Assembly (NCBI GenBank): GCA_965660145.1
Contig: CBFHYX010000004.1
Location: 285,414 to 349,413, forward strand
From: JABURQ01 sp029243145
GTDB taxonomy: Bacteria; Planctomycetota; Planctomycetia; Planctomycetales; Planctomycetaceae
Reading direction: 5' to 3'
Length of the DNA stretch: 64,000 bases
The notes under the pieces are model-generated. The model worked only from the letters and a program-made list of their open reading frames with translations, did no database searches and was not told the DNA's origin. Shown here piece by piece: positions 37,406 through 46,481 of the stretch. Position numbers and translations under genes: made by a program. The number at the start of each line of letters is the position of its first letter. The stretch's first letter is position 1.

Positions 37406-38539
37406 TTAAATCCCGATCCAGACTTTTTCGTCGGCGGATTTCAGGACAGCGTCACACACCTTCTGTGTCTCCAGTGCATCTCGGAAGGTTGGGCTGCACG
37501 GTTTGGCATCCGAAATTGATTGCAGGAAGTCGGCCACTTGATGAATGAAGGTGTGTTCGTATCCGATTTGAAGTCCTGGAACCCACCAGTGATCCATGTA
37601 GGGTTGGTCGCCGTCCGTGACGTGAACGCTGCGCCAACCACGAACTTGTGACTCGTCATTATGGTCGAAGTATTCGAGACGATGGAGGTCGTGCAAATCC
37701 CAACGAATCGAAGCGTTTTCACCATTGATTTCCCAAGTGTATAACGCTTTGTGCCCACGAGCATAACGAGTTGACTCGAACTGTCCTAAGGATCCGTTCG
37801 AGAAGTGACACATGAAAGTGCAGGCATCATCGATGGTGACGGCTTGTTTCTCACCGGTTTCCTGATGAACACGTTCTTTGATAAAGGTTTCGGTCATCGC
37901 GTTCACGTCGGCAATCCCGCCGTTCAGCCAAAGTGCCGTATCGATACAATGAGCAAGCAGGTCGCCCGTGACGCCGGAACCCGCCGCCTTGGCATCGAGC
38001 CGCCAGAGTGCAGCTCCTCCCTGAGGCAGATCTTCGGAGATCGTCCAGTCCTGCAAGAAATTGGCTCGATAGTGGAAGACTCGTCCCAGTCGGCCTTCAT
38101 CGATGAGTTTTTTGGCGAGCGTGACTGCGGGAACGCGACGGTAATTATACCAGACAGTATTCGGTACTCCTGCTTTTTCGACGGCCGCACACATCTCTTC
38201 ACCTTCTGCGACATCCATCGCCAGTGGCTTTTCACAGAGAATCATTTTTCCCGCTTCTGCGGCGGCAATGGCGATCTCTTTGTGGAGATTGTTGGGGGTG
38301 CAAATGTCGACAGCATCGATATCGTCTCGAGCAATCAATTTACGCCAGTCGGTTTCGTACGATTCATAGCCCCAGTTTTCGGCGAACGCTTTGATGCTCT
38401 CTTCGTTGCGAGCACAGCAAGCCTTCAAAACCGGTTTGACATCACATTCAAAGAATTGCGGTGCTTGTCGGTAGGCGTTGGAGTGTGTACGGCCCATAAA
38501 GCCGTAGCCAATCAGGCCGATGTTAAGAGGCTTGGTCAT
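37406..38539 (-). CDS. Gfo/Idh/MocA-family oxidoreductase
   Basis: The product is 377 aa. The NAD(P) site GLIGYGFMGRTHSNAYRQ is at residues 8-25, and the EKPLAMDVAEGEEM motif near residue 103 carries the family Lys. The C-terminal domain has GGAALWRLDAKAAGSGVTGD and AHCIDTALWLNG, with the Asp/His of the active site. It oxidises a sugar or inositol-type alcohol. It is the last gene of a run with the cupin (40128-41345) and the isomerase/epimerase (39042-40070), interrupted only by the S23 cassette. No signal peptide; cytoplasmic. The substrate is unknown. Confidence 0.92.
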   Translation of the reverse strand: MTKPLNIGLIGYGFMGRTHSNAYRQAPQFFECDVKPVLKACCARNEESIKAFAENWGYESYETDWRKLIARDDIDAVDICTPNNLHKEIAIAAAEAGKMILCEKPLAMDVAEGEEMCAAVEKAGVPNTVWYNYRRVPAVTLAKKLIDEGRLGRVFHYRANFLQDWTISEDLPQGGAALWRLDAKAAGSGVTGDLLAHCIDTALWLNGGIADVNAMTETFIKERVHQETGEKQAVTIDDACTFMCHFSNGSLGQFESTRYARGHKALYTWEINGENASIRWDLHDLHRLEYFDHNDESQVRGWRSVHVTDGDQPYMDHWWVPGLQIGYEHTFIHQVADFLQSISDAKPCSPTFRDALETQKVCDAVLKSADEKVWIGI

Positions 38540-38590
38540 TGTGGTGTTACCTTCTTTGTAAGTCTCAATGTATGGTTAAGTTGTATAGAA

Positions 38591-38624
38591 AATAAAAGCG
38601 GAAACTGGAGAGCGGAAAGCGGGG
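38591..38624. repeat. Left inverted-repeat arm of the S23 cassette
   Basis: AATAAAAGCGGAAACTGGAG followed by AGCGGAAAGCGGGG. It is about 80% identical to the reverse complement of 39005-39039 and abuts the S23 stop codon at 38625. It also matches the free copy at 14295-14328. Confidence 0.85.
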
Positions 38625-38990
38625 TCATTTCGAGGTCGAAGAATTTTTCTTGGTTGACTTGACCGCTGTCACAATGATTCGCAATAACTCGTCAACCTCC
38701 TGCATCAGTGATCCCAGTTTTGTCTGAGCCACCATGTTTGATTCTACGAGAAGCTCAAACCAAAGTGCCGTTTCATCGAGTTCCTGTTCAATAATTCCTA
38801 ATTTAGAAATAAATTCTGCGTAGGATCTTGCTCTCGAAGCTTCTCGGAAATTTGCTGCGACGCTCGTTCCCGATCTGAGCAGTTGTTTTCCATTCACTTG
38901 TGAAGCAGTGTCACGAGGGACTGAAGAATAAAGCCGAATTACACGTAATGCAAATTGCTTGGTTCGATCTCTTAGTCCTTCCATTCGCAT
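38625..38990 (-). CDS. Four-helix-bundle (S23/IVP family) protein in an inverted-repeat cassette
   Basis: The product is 121 aa with the family pattern: LRDRTKQFALRVIRLYSSVP, GKQLLRSGTSVAANFREASR, ARSYAEFISKLGIIEQELDE and TALWFELLVES, then a helix and a Lys/Ser-rich tail. The family (TIGR02436-like) includes proteins encoded in 23S rRNA intervening sequences and relatives of the Avd accessory protein. Here it stands alone inside a sugar operon, in the same direction. Both flanks are complementary GGAAAGC-type repeats, so a transcript would bring its own ends together. The molecular function is unknown; nucleic-acid binding through the basic bundle is inference. Confidence 0.9.
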   Translation of the reverse strand: MRMEGLRDRTKQFALRVIRLYSSVPRDTASQVNGKQLLRSGTSVAANFREASRARSYAEFISKLGIIEQELDETALWFELLVESNMVAQTKLGSLMQEVDELLRIIVTAVKSTKKNSSTSK

Positions 38991-39004
38991 GACGCAATAA
39001 ACTC

Positions 39005-39039
39005 CCCCGGCTTACCGCTTTCAATCTTCCGCTTTTATT
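39005..39039. repeat. Right inverted-repeat arm of the S23 cassette
   Basis: On the plus strand it reads CCCCGGCTTACCGCTTTCAA followed by TCTTCCGCTTTTATT. Its reverse complement matches the left arm at 38591-38624. It ends two bases after the stop codon of the isomerase/epimerase gene, so the cassette fills the whole gap there. Confidence 0.85.
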
Positions 39040-39041
39040 CG

Positions 39042-40070
39042 TTACTCCCAGCCGCAGGCGTCGCGAACTTTCAGCATCGCATCAAGAATTGTGTTCCAGG
39101 TTTCGGGATTTTCCAGCATCTCATTCGGGAACATGCAACCGTCCCAACAAAGGTGATCGATTCCGCGATCTGCGGCCCCTTCCAGCCAGTACTGAGAGCA
39201 TTTGACGATGTCGATTTTTCCGTTGGGATCGTCCGCAGGACAATGTTTTCCGGTTTTGTCGTGTGAGCCAGAACCGTGGACAGTGCCATCGTTCTGGGCG
39301 ACATGAAAGTCGATAGTCCAAGGACGAAGTGCATCAGTCATGGTCTTGTAGGCCGCCCAAAACTCGTCCTCCGAATAGCCATCTTGCAGGAGGGCATGCT
39401 CGGGAGCGTTATAGCCCATCAGGTAGAGATAGGTATGGGCCAAGTCCGCTTGAAAACCGACAGTTCCCGGCATGTCGACCGCTTCCAGAAGATTGAGCAT
39501 ATCTTTCCAGGAGTGCATGCCGGCCCAACAGATTTCCCCTTCGGCAGCCAGTCGTTCCCCGTTGTCGGCGGCGATTTTCGCAGCCCGTTTGAACGTGTCG
39601 GCAATTTGCTGTGTGTTGGCTTGTGGGTCTTCACGCCACTTTTCGATCCCGAATTCTGCGGAATCGATCCGAATGACACCACCTTTGCGGACGCCGTGCT
39701 CGTTGAAGATTTTCGCGATGCGACACGCTTTTTCGACGGCCAGCACAAATTTGTCCCGAGATTCCTGATCACCCATGGCAGAGTCACCGACGGTTCCCGG
39801 CCAAACCGGTGCGACCAGCGAACCGACCGAGAGATTGTGTGAGGCAATGAGATCGGCAATTCGTTTGAGTTCGTCGTCGGTTGCATCAGGATCGGTGTGT
39901 GGCAAAAAGAGGAAGTAATCGATTCCGTCAAACTTTTGCCCGTTCACTTCTGCCGCAGCCGTCAGTTCAAGCATACGTTCGAGACTGATGGGGGGATGAT
40001 CGGTTCCCTCTTCTTTACCGACTAATCCGGGCCACATCGCGTTATGTAATTTGGGCTTGGAGTGAGACAT
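39042..40070 (-). CDS. Sugar phosphate isomerase/epimerase (xylose-isomerase-like barrel)
   Basis: The product is 342 aa and forms a TIM barrel of the AP-endonuclease-2/xylose-isomerase family. Likely metal ligands lie in AAEGEICWAGMHS, GFQADLAHTYLY, DFHVAQNDGT and a last acidic strand. It should isomerise or epimerise a sugar or sugar acid in the cytoplasm. The MSHSK start at 40070 follows a 57-bp gap after the cupin gene. With the dehydrogenase it suggests a short catabolic path for a sugar; the substrate is not readable. Confidence 0.88.
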   Translation of the reverse strand: MSHSKPKLHNAMWPGLVGKEEGTDHPPISLERMLELTAAAEVNGQKFDGIDYFLFLPHTDPDATDDELKRIADLIASHNLSVGSLVAPVWPGTVGDSAMGDQESRDKFVLAVEKACRIAKIFNEHGVRKGGVIRIDSAEFGIEKWREDPQANTQQIADTFKRAAKIAADNGERLAAEGEICWAGMHSWKDMLNLLEAVDMPGTVGFQADLAHTYLYLMGYNAPEHALLQDGYSEDEFWAAYKTMTDALRPWTIDFHVAQNDGTVHGSGSHDKTGKHCPADDPNGKIDIVKCSQYWLEGAADRGIDHLCWDGCMFPNEMLENPETWNTILDAMLKVRDACGWE

Positions 40071-40127
40071 GTTGAAACCTCAATGGGTTGAATGAATGGT
40101 GTGTGAAATTTAAGACTTTGAAGCCGC

Positions 40128-41345
40128 TTATTTTTTCCAGGCACCGTTGGCAGGTGCGTTTGGTTGTGCATCGGGTCCGAAGTAACGCAGACCGACTAAT
40201 GGGTCCATGCTGGTGTTTTCGAAGGTGACCCCTTCATTGGCCTTCGACTCGACCACGAAGACTTCGTCGTCGGTCATATCACCGAAACGGATCATGACGG
40301 GAGTTTGCAGCGTCAGGTCTTCGATCTTGCCGCTTCCCTGAACGGTGATCCAGGAATATGCTCCACTGTCTTTGATGGTGCATTTGGCTCCCGGTTGAAG
40401 GGTTAATTCCTTAGCGGTAAAGAGCTGGTCACCATCGACGGTTCCGTAGACAATCCATTTATCGACCCAACCGTCACCTTGCTCGGAGACGACCGGCTCG
40501 ATGTAGTTCGAGTCTTTGTAGTTCGGATCGACGTTCTTTTCCCAATCAAGGGCGTCAACGAGGTACTGATTATCGTTGTGGAATTCTTCCGGGAAATCTT
40601 TGGTGAGCAATGATCGTGGGACCATGCGGCCTTCGACCAACGATTGATACATTCCGAAAACGTCGGACCCCCATTGTGGCTCATAAGTGACGAGCGACCC
40701 TGGTGCGTGCAGGACACATGGTGGAATCAACCAGCCTGTCCCCGGTTTGAGACGATAGGCTTTGGAGAGATCCAAGATGCCGTTATCCCCTTCGTTCCAA
40801 CGGTCGAGACAATCGACGACATCCTGCTTCGTCACTCCCGGCTCGAATCCCATGAAAGTATACGGGAAGTTGTTACCGATCTGATTCATTTGTGGGGGGA
40901 AGTAGTAACTCTCGGGTTTTCCTTCTTGTCCGACTTTGGCCGCCTGTTCGGCGTTTTGATGCATGTGATGAGGGATGGGGCCCATGTTGTCAAAGAACTT
41001 GGAGTAGACGGGCCAGCGCTCGTATTTATTCCAGATTGAATCGCCGATGATCTGGCCTTTGAGTTCCGAAACGACATCACGCAGGAGAAACTTCTCGCCG
41101 TTATGGACGCAGTAAGAAAGTCCTTCGTCTTCTTCGCGATTTTCGTTGGCGGCTTCTGTGGTCGAGCCGAACCAGCGCTCATCAATGCCACCGCGATGCA
41201 TGCCCATTGCGTAATAATCATTGGGGTGCAGTTTCAGGCGGCGACCCGGTTGCAAGAATGATCGAGGAACCCAGGTTGGTGCGAGTCGAAGAATTCCATT
41301 TCCGGCAGAAAGCGCATCTGCGGCAAGTTGAGCGATGTGGGCCAT
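40128..41345 (-). CDS. Cupin protein, mannose-6-phosphate-isomerase-like
   Basis: The product is 405 aa. A first cupin has GPIPHHMHQNAEQA near residue 125, supplying the HxH...E metal set, followed by KPGTGWLIPPCVLHAPGS near residue 210, as in class I phosphomannose isomerases. A second beta-barrel (about residues 300-380, TLQPGAKCTIKDSG, SWITVQGSGKIE) lacks an obvious metal site. It is the first gene of the sugar operon, and two AACCGGTT palindromes lie 71-104 bp upstream. The annotation as isomerase is family-level; an epimerase or binding role is possible. Confidence 0.82.
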   Translation of the reverse strand: MAHIAQLAADALSAGNGILRLAPTWVPRSFLQPGRRLKLHPNDYYAMGMHRGGIDERWFGSTTEAANENREEDEGLSYCVHNGEKFLLRDVVSELKGQIIGDSIWNKYERWPVYSKFFDNMGPIPHHMHQNAEQAAKVGQEGKPESYYFPPQMNQIGNNFPYTFMGFEPGVTKQDVVDCLDRWNEGDNGILDLSKAYRLKPGTGWLIPPCVLHAPGSLVTYEPQWGSDVFGMYQSLVEGRMVPRSLLTKDFPEEFHNDNQYLVDALDWEKNVDPNYKDSNYIEPVVSEQGDGWVDKWIVYGTVDGDQLFTAKELTLQPGAKCTIKDSGAYSWITVQGSGKIEDLTLQTPVMIRFGDMTDDEVFVVESKANEGVTFENTSMDPLVGLRYFGPDAQPNAPANGAWKK

Positions 41346-41593
41346 CGGTGGCTTTATCTTTCGTGAATCGAAGTGTGTGTTGGAAATGGCCGTCAGTGAG
41401 GCCCGTCAAAAAACGAAACCGGTTTGAAAATCAGAAGTTTCAACCGGTTAAACAAGTCCACATTGTGACGGGTCGAAGGCCGTTTGGAAAGCATTTGTCA
41501 CACGGATTCAGGCCTTTTTAGAAATCGGTAACGATTCCGTTACAAAGTGAAACTGAACCGCGTTGTCGCGTAGAAAATAAAGTTCTCGCGCAT
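41346..41593. other. Sugar operon upstream region
   Basis: No gene is seen. It carries the two operator-like palindromes and, towards 41594, the terminator of the small acidic gene that is transcribed into this region. The sugar operon's promoter should be here. Confidence 0.5.
41416..41449 (-). promoter_or_regulatory. Twin AACCGGTT palindromes, LacI/GalR-type operator candidates
   Basis: AAACCGGTTT (41416-41425) is a perfect 10-bp palindrome and AACCGGTT (41442-41449) a second, with centres 25 bp apart. A central CG inside an AT-flanked palindrome is typical of LacI-family operators at sugar operons. No LacI gene lies in the window, so the regulator would act in trans. Confidence 0.5.
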
Positions 41594-41628
41594 AAAAAAT
41601 CAGCCAACTCATGAAGGAGTCGACTGAT
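41594..41628 (-). terminator. Terminator after the small acidic gene
   Basis: On the minus strand ATCAG-TCG-ACTC pairs with GAGT-TGG-CTGAT (9 pairs around a 3/3 internal loop) and is followed by TTTTTT. It lies about 30 bp after the stop at 41658. Confidence 0.7.
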
Positions 41629-41657
41629 CACTGCTTGTTTCAAATGGCGTGACGCGA

Positions 41658-41960
41658 TTACGCTTCGAATTTCAACCCACTGAGAGCAGATTGACCGGGA
41701 GCGTGGTCGTAACGATCACTATTGTCCCACAAAGGCAATCCGGCTGCATATCGAGCTGACAGCATCAACACTTTTTCTTCAGAACCCGGTTTGGCTTGAG
41801 TCGGGGTTTCAGGATCAATTCCGAGAGCCTCGAAATCAACACCCTGATTGAGCTCGACCTCGTCCATCACTGTTTCTGAATCCTCTTCCGACTCCTCGTA
41901 CACGAGTTCTTCGGTTTCGAGGACAACATCCTTTTCTTCAATCATCAATTCCTGTGACAT
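41658..41960 (-). CDS. Small acidic protein, unknown
   Basis: The product is 100 aa and strongly acidic in its first half (EEKDVVLETEELVYEESEED). The second half is distinct (LSARYAAGLPLWDNSDRYDH) and looks like a short conserved motif. No signal or membrane helix is seen. A GGAGAAGAA ribosome site precedes the ATG at 41960 and a terminator follows, so it is a stand-alone unit. The family is not recognised. Confidence 0.68.
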   Translation of the reverse strand: MSQELMIEEKDVVLETEELVYEESEEDSETVMDEVELNQGVDFEALGIDPETPTQAKPGSEEKVLMLSARYAAGLPLWDNSDRYDHAPGQSALSGLKFEA

Positions 41961-42410
41961 TTCTTCTCCAAGTCGTCTAACTAAAATGTATCTCTATCTT
42001 CGCGACGTCTGCCGCGTTCGGGATGCACAACGATCCCGGAAATTGGTCTCACTTCTCATCACGCCTCATGCGTTGCTCGCTGGTAAGGCTTCACTGCTGG
42101 AAGCCACTGTCAACCGGTCGGCGTGGTAGCAACATCGAAAATCTATTTTGCTAAACCAGCGAGTGGATGTCATCGTCCGGCTGATGAATTGATTTTTTTC
42201 CAGATGGGCAAATATGTCAATGACTTTTTTGGTAATTCGTGGACAAAAAAAGAAATTGTAGCGTTGACAGGTTATTGGTTCCCAAATCTGAAAGATCTGT
42301 GGGTGGTATTTCCTCGACTCTCTCTCAAAATTAGGAATTCTATATAATCTCGTCCTCCACTGAGTCTTCAATCCGCACAGCACTCTGACCTGCCGGATCG
42401 CACCATTCTT
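41961..42410. other. Intergenic region between the small acidic gene and the sigma54 activator
   Basis: I see no gene. The sequence is AT-rich from about 42180 to 42350, with TTGACA at 42264-42269 and TATAAT at 42343-42348 on the plus strand, but these do not form one spaced promoter. It should contain the promoter of the acidic gene on the minus strand. Confidence 0.45.
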
Positions 42411-44444
42411 CTACTTCGAGGGCCGTGACACATTGTACTTCTTAAGTTTTCGGTCCAATGTTGAACGCTCGATTCCCAGAATTTGGGCCGATTTTGACTT
42501 ATTCCAACCCGTTTCCTCCAGCACCGACAAAATATGCTGCTGTTCGATCTCTTCCAGAGACGCTTCCGGGTTGGTCGGCTCAATCTTGCTGACGGGAAGG
42601 ATTTCTTTCGGCGCATCGAGAGCAGAAAGTTGAATGTCGTTCGCCTGAATGAGTTGATTGCGACTGAGAATTACCGTTCGTTCGACAGTATTCTGCAATT
42701 CCCGGATATTGCCGGGCCATTGATATTTCATCAAGGTTCGGACTGCGTCGTCCGAGAGCGTCTTTATGTCTTGCCCATTTCGAGAGGCGACTCGGGCCAG
42801 AAAATAATTCGCCAACAAGGGAATGTCTTCCATTCTTGATCGTAACGGAGGGACTTCGATCTGTACGACATGTAGTCGATAGTAGAGATCTTTGCGGAAG
42901 GTGTTTTCATTGACAGCGGTCTCGAGATCTCGATTTGTCGCCGCGACGACTCGCACATTGACTTCGATTCGTTCGCTCCCACCAACACGTTCAAAGGGGT
43001 GACCTTCCAAGACTCGTAGAAATTTTGCCTGGATGGCCGGTCCCATCTCGCCGACTTCATCCAGAAATATTGTCCCTTCATCGGCTTGCTCGAATTTACC
43101 AATTTTTCGCCCGATGGCTCCCGTGAAAGAACCTCGTTCGTGTCCAAACAGCTCGCTTTCCAGTAGTGTTTCACTGAGCGCTGCACAATTCATGGTCACA
43201 AAAGGATGATCGGTTCGGTTGGAGAATTCGTGTATCCCACGGGCAACCAGTTCCTTCCCAACACCGCTTTCTCCACGAATGAGTACCGTGGCATCGGTCG
43301 GAGCAATGCGCTCAATTTGTTCTCGCAAATCTTGTACAGAGCGGCTATCACCAACGATTTGACCGTTTTGTGAGATTTGCTCTTTCAGGGTTTCAAAGTC
43401 TGCTCGCGCATCTTCGAGCCCGGCTGCCAGAGACTCTTTCTCGTTGAGCGACGCGAGGGCCGTCGCCATTTGGTCGGCTACTGCCAACGTATATTCCAAT
43501 TGATCATCATCCAGAGAATTATCGGGATTCGTGGAATACAGGTGAATCAGTCCGAAAATCCGTTCTCCCTGCCGAATCGGAGCGCAGATCACACTGTTCG
43601 CGTGGATACGCCCGAGAGAGTCACGAGTTGCCAGCTTGGAGTCATCGGCAACATCCCGAGCCAGAATCGCTTCTTTGGCCTCAAAAGTAGTCTCCGAAAG
43701 GTAACGAGAGACTTTTTGATAAGGCATTTCCGCTTCACTGGTGAATGCAATCACTCGCAGGTCTCCGGGAATAGGATTGCTCAATTCCGGGGGAATCAGC
43801 AAGACGGCCCCGATATCGGCGGAAGTTGCCGTCAGCAAGCCGTTCAGGACCACTTCAGACAGCCGATGGATATTTTTTTGTGCCGCCATTTCCATCGCCA
43901 AGCGATAGAGCCTGGCGACCTGTCGACTGGCGGTATGGCTTTCGGCAGAAGAATCATGATCCACTTGACGAAAGCGGGATTCTCTCCGCCGACTGATGAT
44001 TTCTGGTTGTCCTTCGTTTTCATCCTCGAAGACCAAATGAATGGCGGGGTCCGTATCCCGTTCGAGATCTCCCAATTGTGCAAAGACGGCGACTTCCTGC
44101 GTGAGGTCATAGACCATAGCCAAGTCGGAATTACCGATTTCAATCAGTTGCTCTGGTTGGATCGTGCGATCACCATTGATTTGCACACCATCCAGAAAAG
44201 TTCCGTTGCGGCTATTGGCGTCCCGAATCATCCATTCGCCGTCGCTCACAAAAATTTCACAGTGCGTACGACTGCACAGATCATCGGCAAGGACAATTCG
44301 ATTCGTCGTGGAGCGACCAATCGTCGTCACTTGTCCGGGAGTCAATTGGTACGACTCAGACCAAGCGGTTCCCTCGCGAAGTACGAGGTACGTCGGGGGA
44401 GCGGGATCTTTTCCAGAATGATTTTCAGAATTTGGTGTTGGCAT
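42411..44444 (-). CDS. FHA-GAF sigma54-dependent transcriptional activator
   Basis: The product is 677 aa. Domains in order: FHA (about 19-110, IGRSTTNRIVLADD, SRTHCEIF, DANSRNGTFLDG); GAF (about 175-335); AAA+ activator (about 355-590) with Walker A GESGVGKE, the sigma54 loop ERGSFTGA and Walker B GTIFLDEVGEM; and a Fis-type helix-turn-helix (about 635-672, NKSKSAQILGIERSTLDRKL). It remodels sigma54 RNA polymerase at -24/-12 promoters. The FHA domain ties it to a phosphothreonine signal, presumably from a Ser/Thr kinase. Its target genes are not evident here. Confidence 0.94.
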   Translation of the reverse strand: MPTPNSENHSGKDPAPPTYLVLREGTAWSESYQLTPGQVTTIGRSTTNRIVLADDLCSRTHCEIFVSDGEWMIRDANSRNGTFLDGVQINGDRTIQPEQLIEIGNSDLAMVYDLTQEVAVFAQLGDLERDTDPAIHLVFEDENEGQPEIISRRRESRFRQVDHDSSAESHTASRQVARLYRLAMEMAAQKNIHRLSEVVLNGLLTATSADIGAVLLIPPELSNPIPGDLRVIAFTSEAEMPYQKVSRYLSETTFEAKEAILARDVADDSKLATRDSLGRIHANSVICAPIRQGERIFGLIHLYSTNPDNSLDDDQLEYTLAVADQMATALASLNEKESLAAGLEDARADFETLKEQISQNGQIVGDSRSVQDLREQIERIAPTDATVLIRGESGVGKELVARGIHEFSNRTDHPFVTMNCAALSETLLESELFGHERGSFTGAIGRKIGKFEQADEGTIFLDEVGEMGPAIQAKFLRVLEGHPFERVGGSERIEVNVRVVAATNRDLETAVNENTFRKDLYYRLHVVQIEVPPLRSRMEDIPLLANYFLARVASRNGQDIKTLSDDAVRTLMKYQWPGNIRELQNTVERTVILSRNQLIQANDIQLSALDAPKEILPVSKIEPTNPEASLEEIEQQHILSVLEETGWNKSKSAQILGIERSTLDRKLKKYNVSRPSK

Positions 44445-44694
44445 GCCCGCGAGATAGCAATCTTGAAAAAGTGATGGGAGAAAAAGCTGTAGCTAGAGCC
44501 TGCTTCAATATTGACCAAGTGAGTGTATCAAAATTGAACACTATTGGGTCTGTATTCTTTTGTATTTTTGAAGAATTCTTTGTCTCCAGATTCTGCCAAA
44601 CCTTCCTCTTGATGTTGGGCTGTTGGGGAGTCATGCTGAATCACTTCTTGTTCTCATGACAAAGATGACAACTCCTTTTCTGTAGGAATCCTTC

Positions 44695-45975
44695 ATGATC
44701 TTCCGAATTGACCGCTGTTTCTCACTGCTTTTCGCACTCTTGGTTTTTGTGGCATCGATTTCAACCACCGGTGCTCTCAATGCTCAAGACAACTGGACAC
44801 GTTTTCGCGGTCCAAATGGCACAGGGTTGAGTGATTTGAAAGGTGTACCGACACAATTTAGCGGCGATGACTTCGCTTGGAATATTGAACTCCCCGGCAG
44901 CGGGCATGGCTCGGCGATTGTCTGGGGTGATCAATTGTTTGTCACCTCGGCAACAGAGACGGGCGCGCAAGATGGCGGCGAACAACGGCTCTTGTTTTGT
45001 TTGAATCCGGCTAATGGCAAAGAGATTTGGTCACTGAAACTCGGATTTAACACCAGCCACAAACATGTCAAAAACAGTTTTGCTTCGAGCAGCCCCTGCA
45101 CTGACGGAAAATTGTTATTTGTTGCGTTTGCCGATGAACAGAAACTGATTCTTGATGCCTACACGTTAGACGGGGAAAGAAAGTGGCGGCAGGATCTTGG
45201 AGCGTTCACCAGCCAACATGGGTTCGGAGCCTCTCCCATCCTCTATCAAAATTTGGTGATCCTGCCTAAAGATATGATGGGCAGCAGTTCCATCATGGCG
45301 TTCGACAAACAGACCGGTGACACCGTCTGGACGATTCCCCGCAAGGTGCGCAAAACGTCTTATGCCACACCAATGATTCTGGAACGACCTGGCAAACCCG
45401 ATCAGTTAATCGCTGTGAGCGGAGCATCTGGAGTCACCGGACACAATCCACTCACGGGGGAAGAGCTTTGGGCAACGGCCGAGTTTCCCAAGCGGACCGT
45501 GGCTTCTCCGATTCTCGCTGCGGGAAACATTATTGCCACTGACGGTGGTGGTGGAAAAGGATTTGACCTCTGGGCCGTTTCTCCCGATGGGACGGGCGAT
45601 GTGACAAGCACTCACATCAAGTATAAGCGAACGAAGGAACTCCCCTATGTTCCCACGCCCATTGTTTTCAATGATCTCATGTTTCTGTGGTCCGACAAAG
45701 GAATCGTCAGTTGCGTTGATCCGGTCGCGGGAAAAAATCTGTGGACCGAGCGCCTCAGCAAAACCGATGTCAGTGCATCGCCGATTTGCATTGACGGAAA
45801 GATTTATTGCCCCGATGAAGATGGCAACGTTTCTGTGATTGCAGCGGCTAAAGAATTCAAACTTCTGGGGGCATCCTCACTGGGTGATCCTACTCATGCC
45901 ACGCCATCGGTGGCGGGTGGGCGAGTCTTTTTTCGCACGTTTAATCGTTTGATTTGCCTCGAAGCAAAACCATAA
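44695..45975 (+). CDS. Secreted PQQ-type beta-propeller protein (copy 2)
   Basis: The product is 426 aa with a signal peptide ending near residue 31 (TTGALNAQDN). Blade motifs include NPANGKEIWSLKLG, DKQTGDTVWTIPRK, NPLTGEELWATAEF and DPVAGKNLWTERLS. It is periplasmic or surface-exposed. The mature start NWTRFRGPNGTGLS matches the type of the copy at 35343. It is divergent from the sigma54 activator, with a 250-bp shared upstream region, and 49 bp upstream of a zinc-ribbon gene. The function of these planctomycete propellers is unproven. Confidence 0.86.
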   Translation: MIFRIDRCFSLLFALLVFVASISTTGALNAQDNWTRFRGPNGTGLSDLKGVPTQFSGDDFAWNIELPGSGHGSAIVWGDQLFVTSATETGAQDGGEQRLLFCLNPANGKEIWSLKLGFNTSHKHVKNSFASSSPCTDGKLLFVAFADEQKLILDAYTLDGERKWRQDLGAFTSQHGFGASPILYQNLVILPKDMMGSSSIMAFDKQTGDTVWTIPRKVRKTSYATPMILERPGKPDQLIAVSGASGVTGHNPLTGEELWATAEFPKRTVASPILAAGNIIATDGGGGKGFDLWAVSPDGTGDVTSTHIKYKRTKELPYVPTPIVFNDLMFLWSDKGIVSCVDPVAGKNLWTERLSKTDVSASPICIDGKIYCPDEDGNVSVIAAAKEFKLLGASSLGDPTHATPSVAGGRVFFRTFNRLICLEAKP

Positions 45976-46024
45976 AACAAACAGTTGCAGTGTGGTTGTC
46001 AATTTCATCAGACAGGGGACATCG

Positions 46025-46468
46025 ATGACGAGTTGGCCGGGGGGAGCGTGTCCATCCTGTGGAGAAGAAGTGCCAGCGAACGTCATTCGTTGTCGATCTT
46101 GCTCGACGATATTGAATGAGGATTTGATCGAGCCACCTGCCATCGTCATTCCCGAATATCGCCCACTCCCTGAGGTGACACCCTGCCCTTCCGCACAAAC
46201 CCGCGGGCTTTATTTACTCTGTCCGGTTTGTGATCGCGAACTACGAATTAACAACAAATATCGTGATCAGAACGTACGTTGCAATCATTGCGAAGCGTCA
46301 TTTCTGCTCGATCTCGCGCAGCCGATGATCGAACTTCAATCGTTCATCGCCGATTGTCCACATTGCAAAAAAGAATTGAGTGCCGCTCCCAAGTATCTCA
46401 ACAAGAAGGTCGAATGCAAATTCTGTTCAGAGCCGTTGCTGTTTAATGACACAAATGAGCAGAAGTGA
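46025..46468 (+). CDS. Zinc-ribbon protein with three Cys-pair sets
   Basis: The product is 147 aa from the ATG at 46025 (CAGGGGACATCG upstream). Six CxxC pairs occur in three sets: CPSC/CRSC, CPVC/CNHC and CPHC/CKFC, so up to three zinc sites are expected. The first resembles a zinc-ribbon module; the later ones resemble zf-TFIIB or double-ribbon sequences. No membrane helix is seen. It follows a PQQ-propeller gene and converges on a small membrane protein gene 13 bp away. The function is unknown. Confidence 0.75.
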   Translation: MTSWPGGACPSCGEEVPANVIRCRSCSTILNEDLIEPPAIVIPEYRPLPEVTPCPSAQTRGLYLLCPVCDRELRINNKYRDQNVRCNHCEASFLLDLAQPMIELQSFIADCPHCKKELSAAPKYLNKKVECKFCSEPLLFNDTNEQK

Positions 46469-46481
46469 GGGAAGCTTGAAC

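Noticed and set aside
37805..38662. Plus-strand open frame of 285 codons
   Set aside because: It is antisense to the Gfo/Idh/MocA gene and part of the S23 gene, with no recognisable domain.
43377..44474. Long plus-strand open frame (365 codons) across the sigma54 activator gene
   Set aside because: It is antisense to a gene with clear FHA, GAF, AAA+ and Fis motifs and shows no family features of its own.
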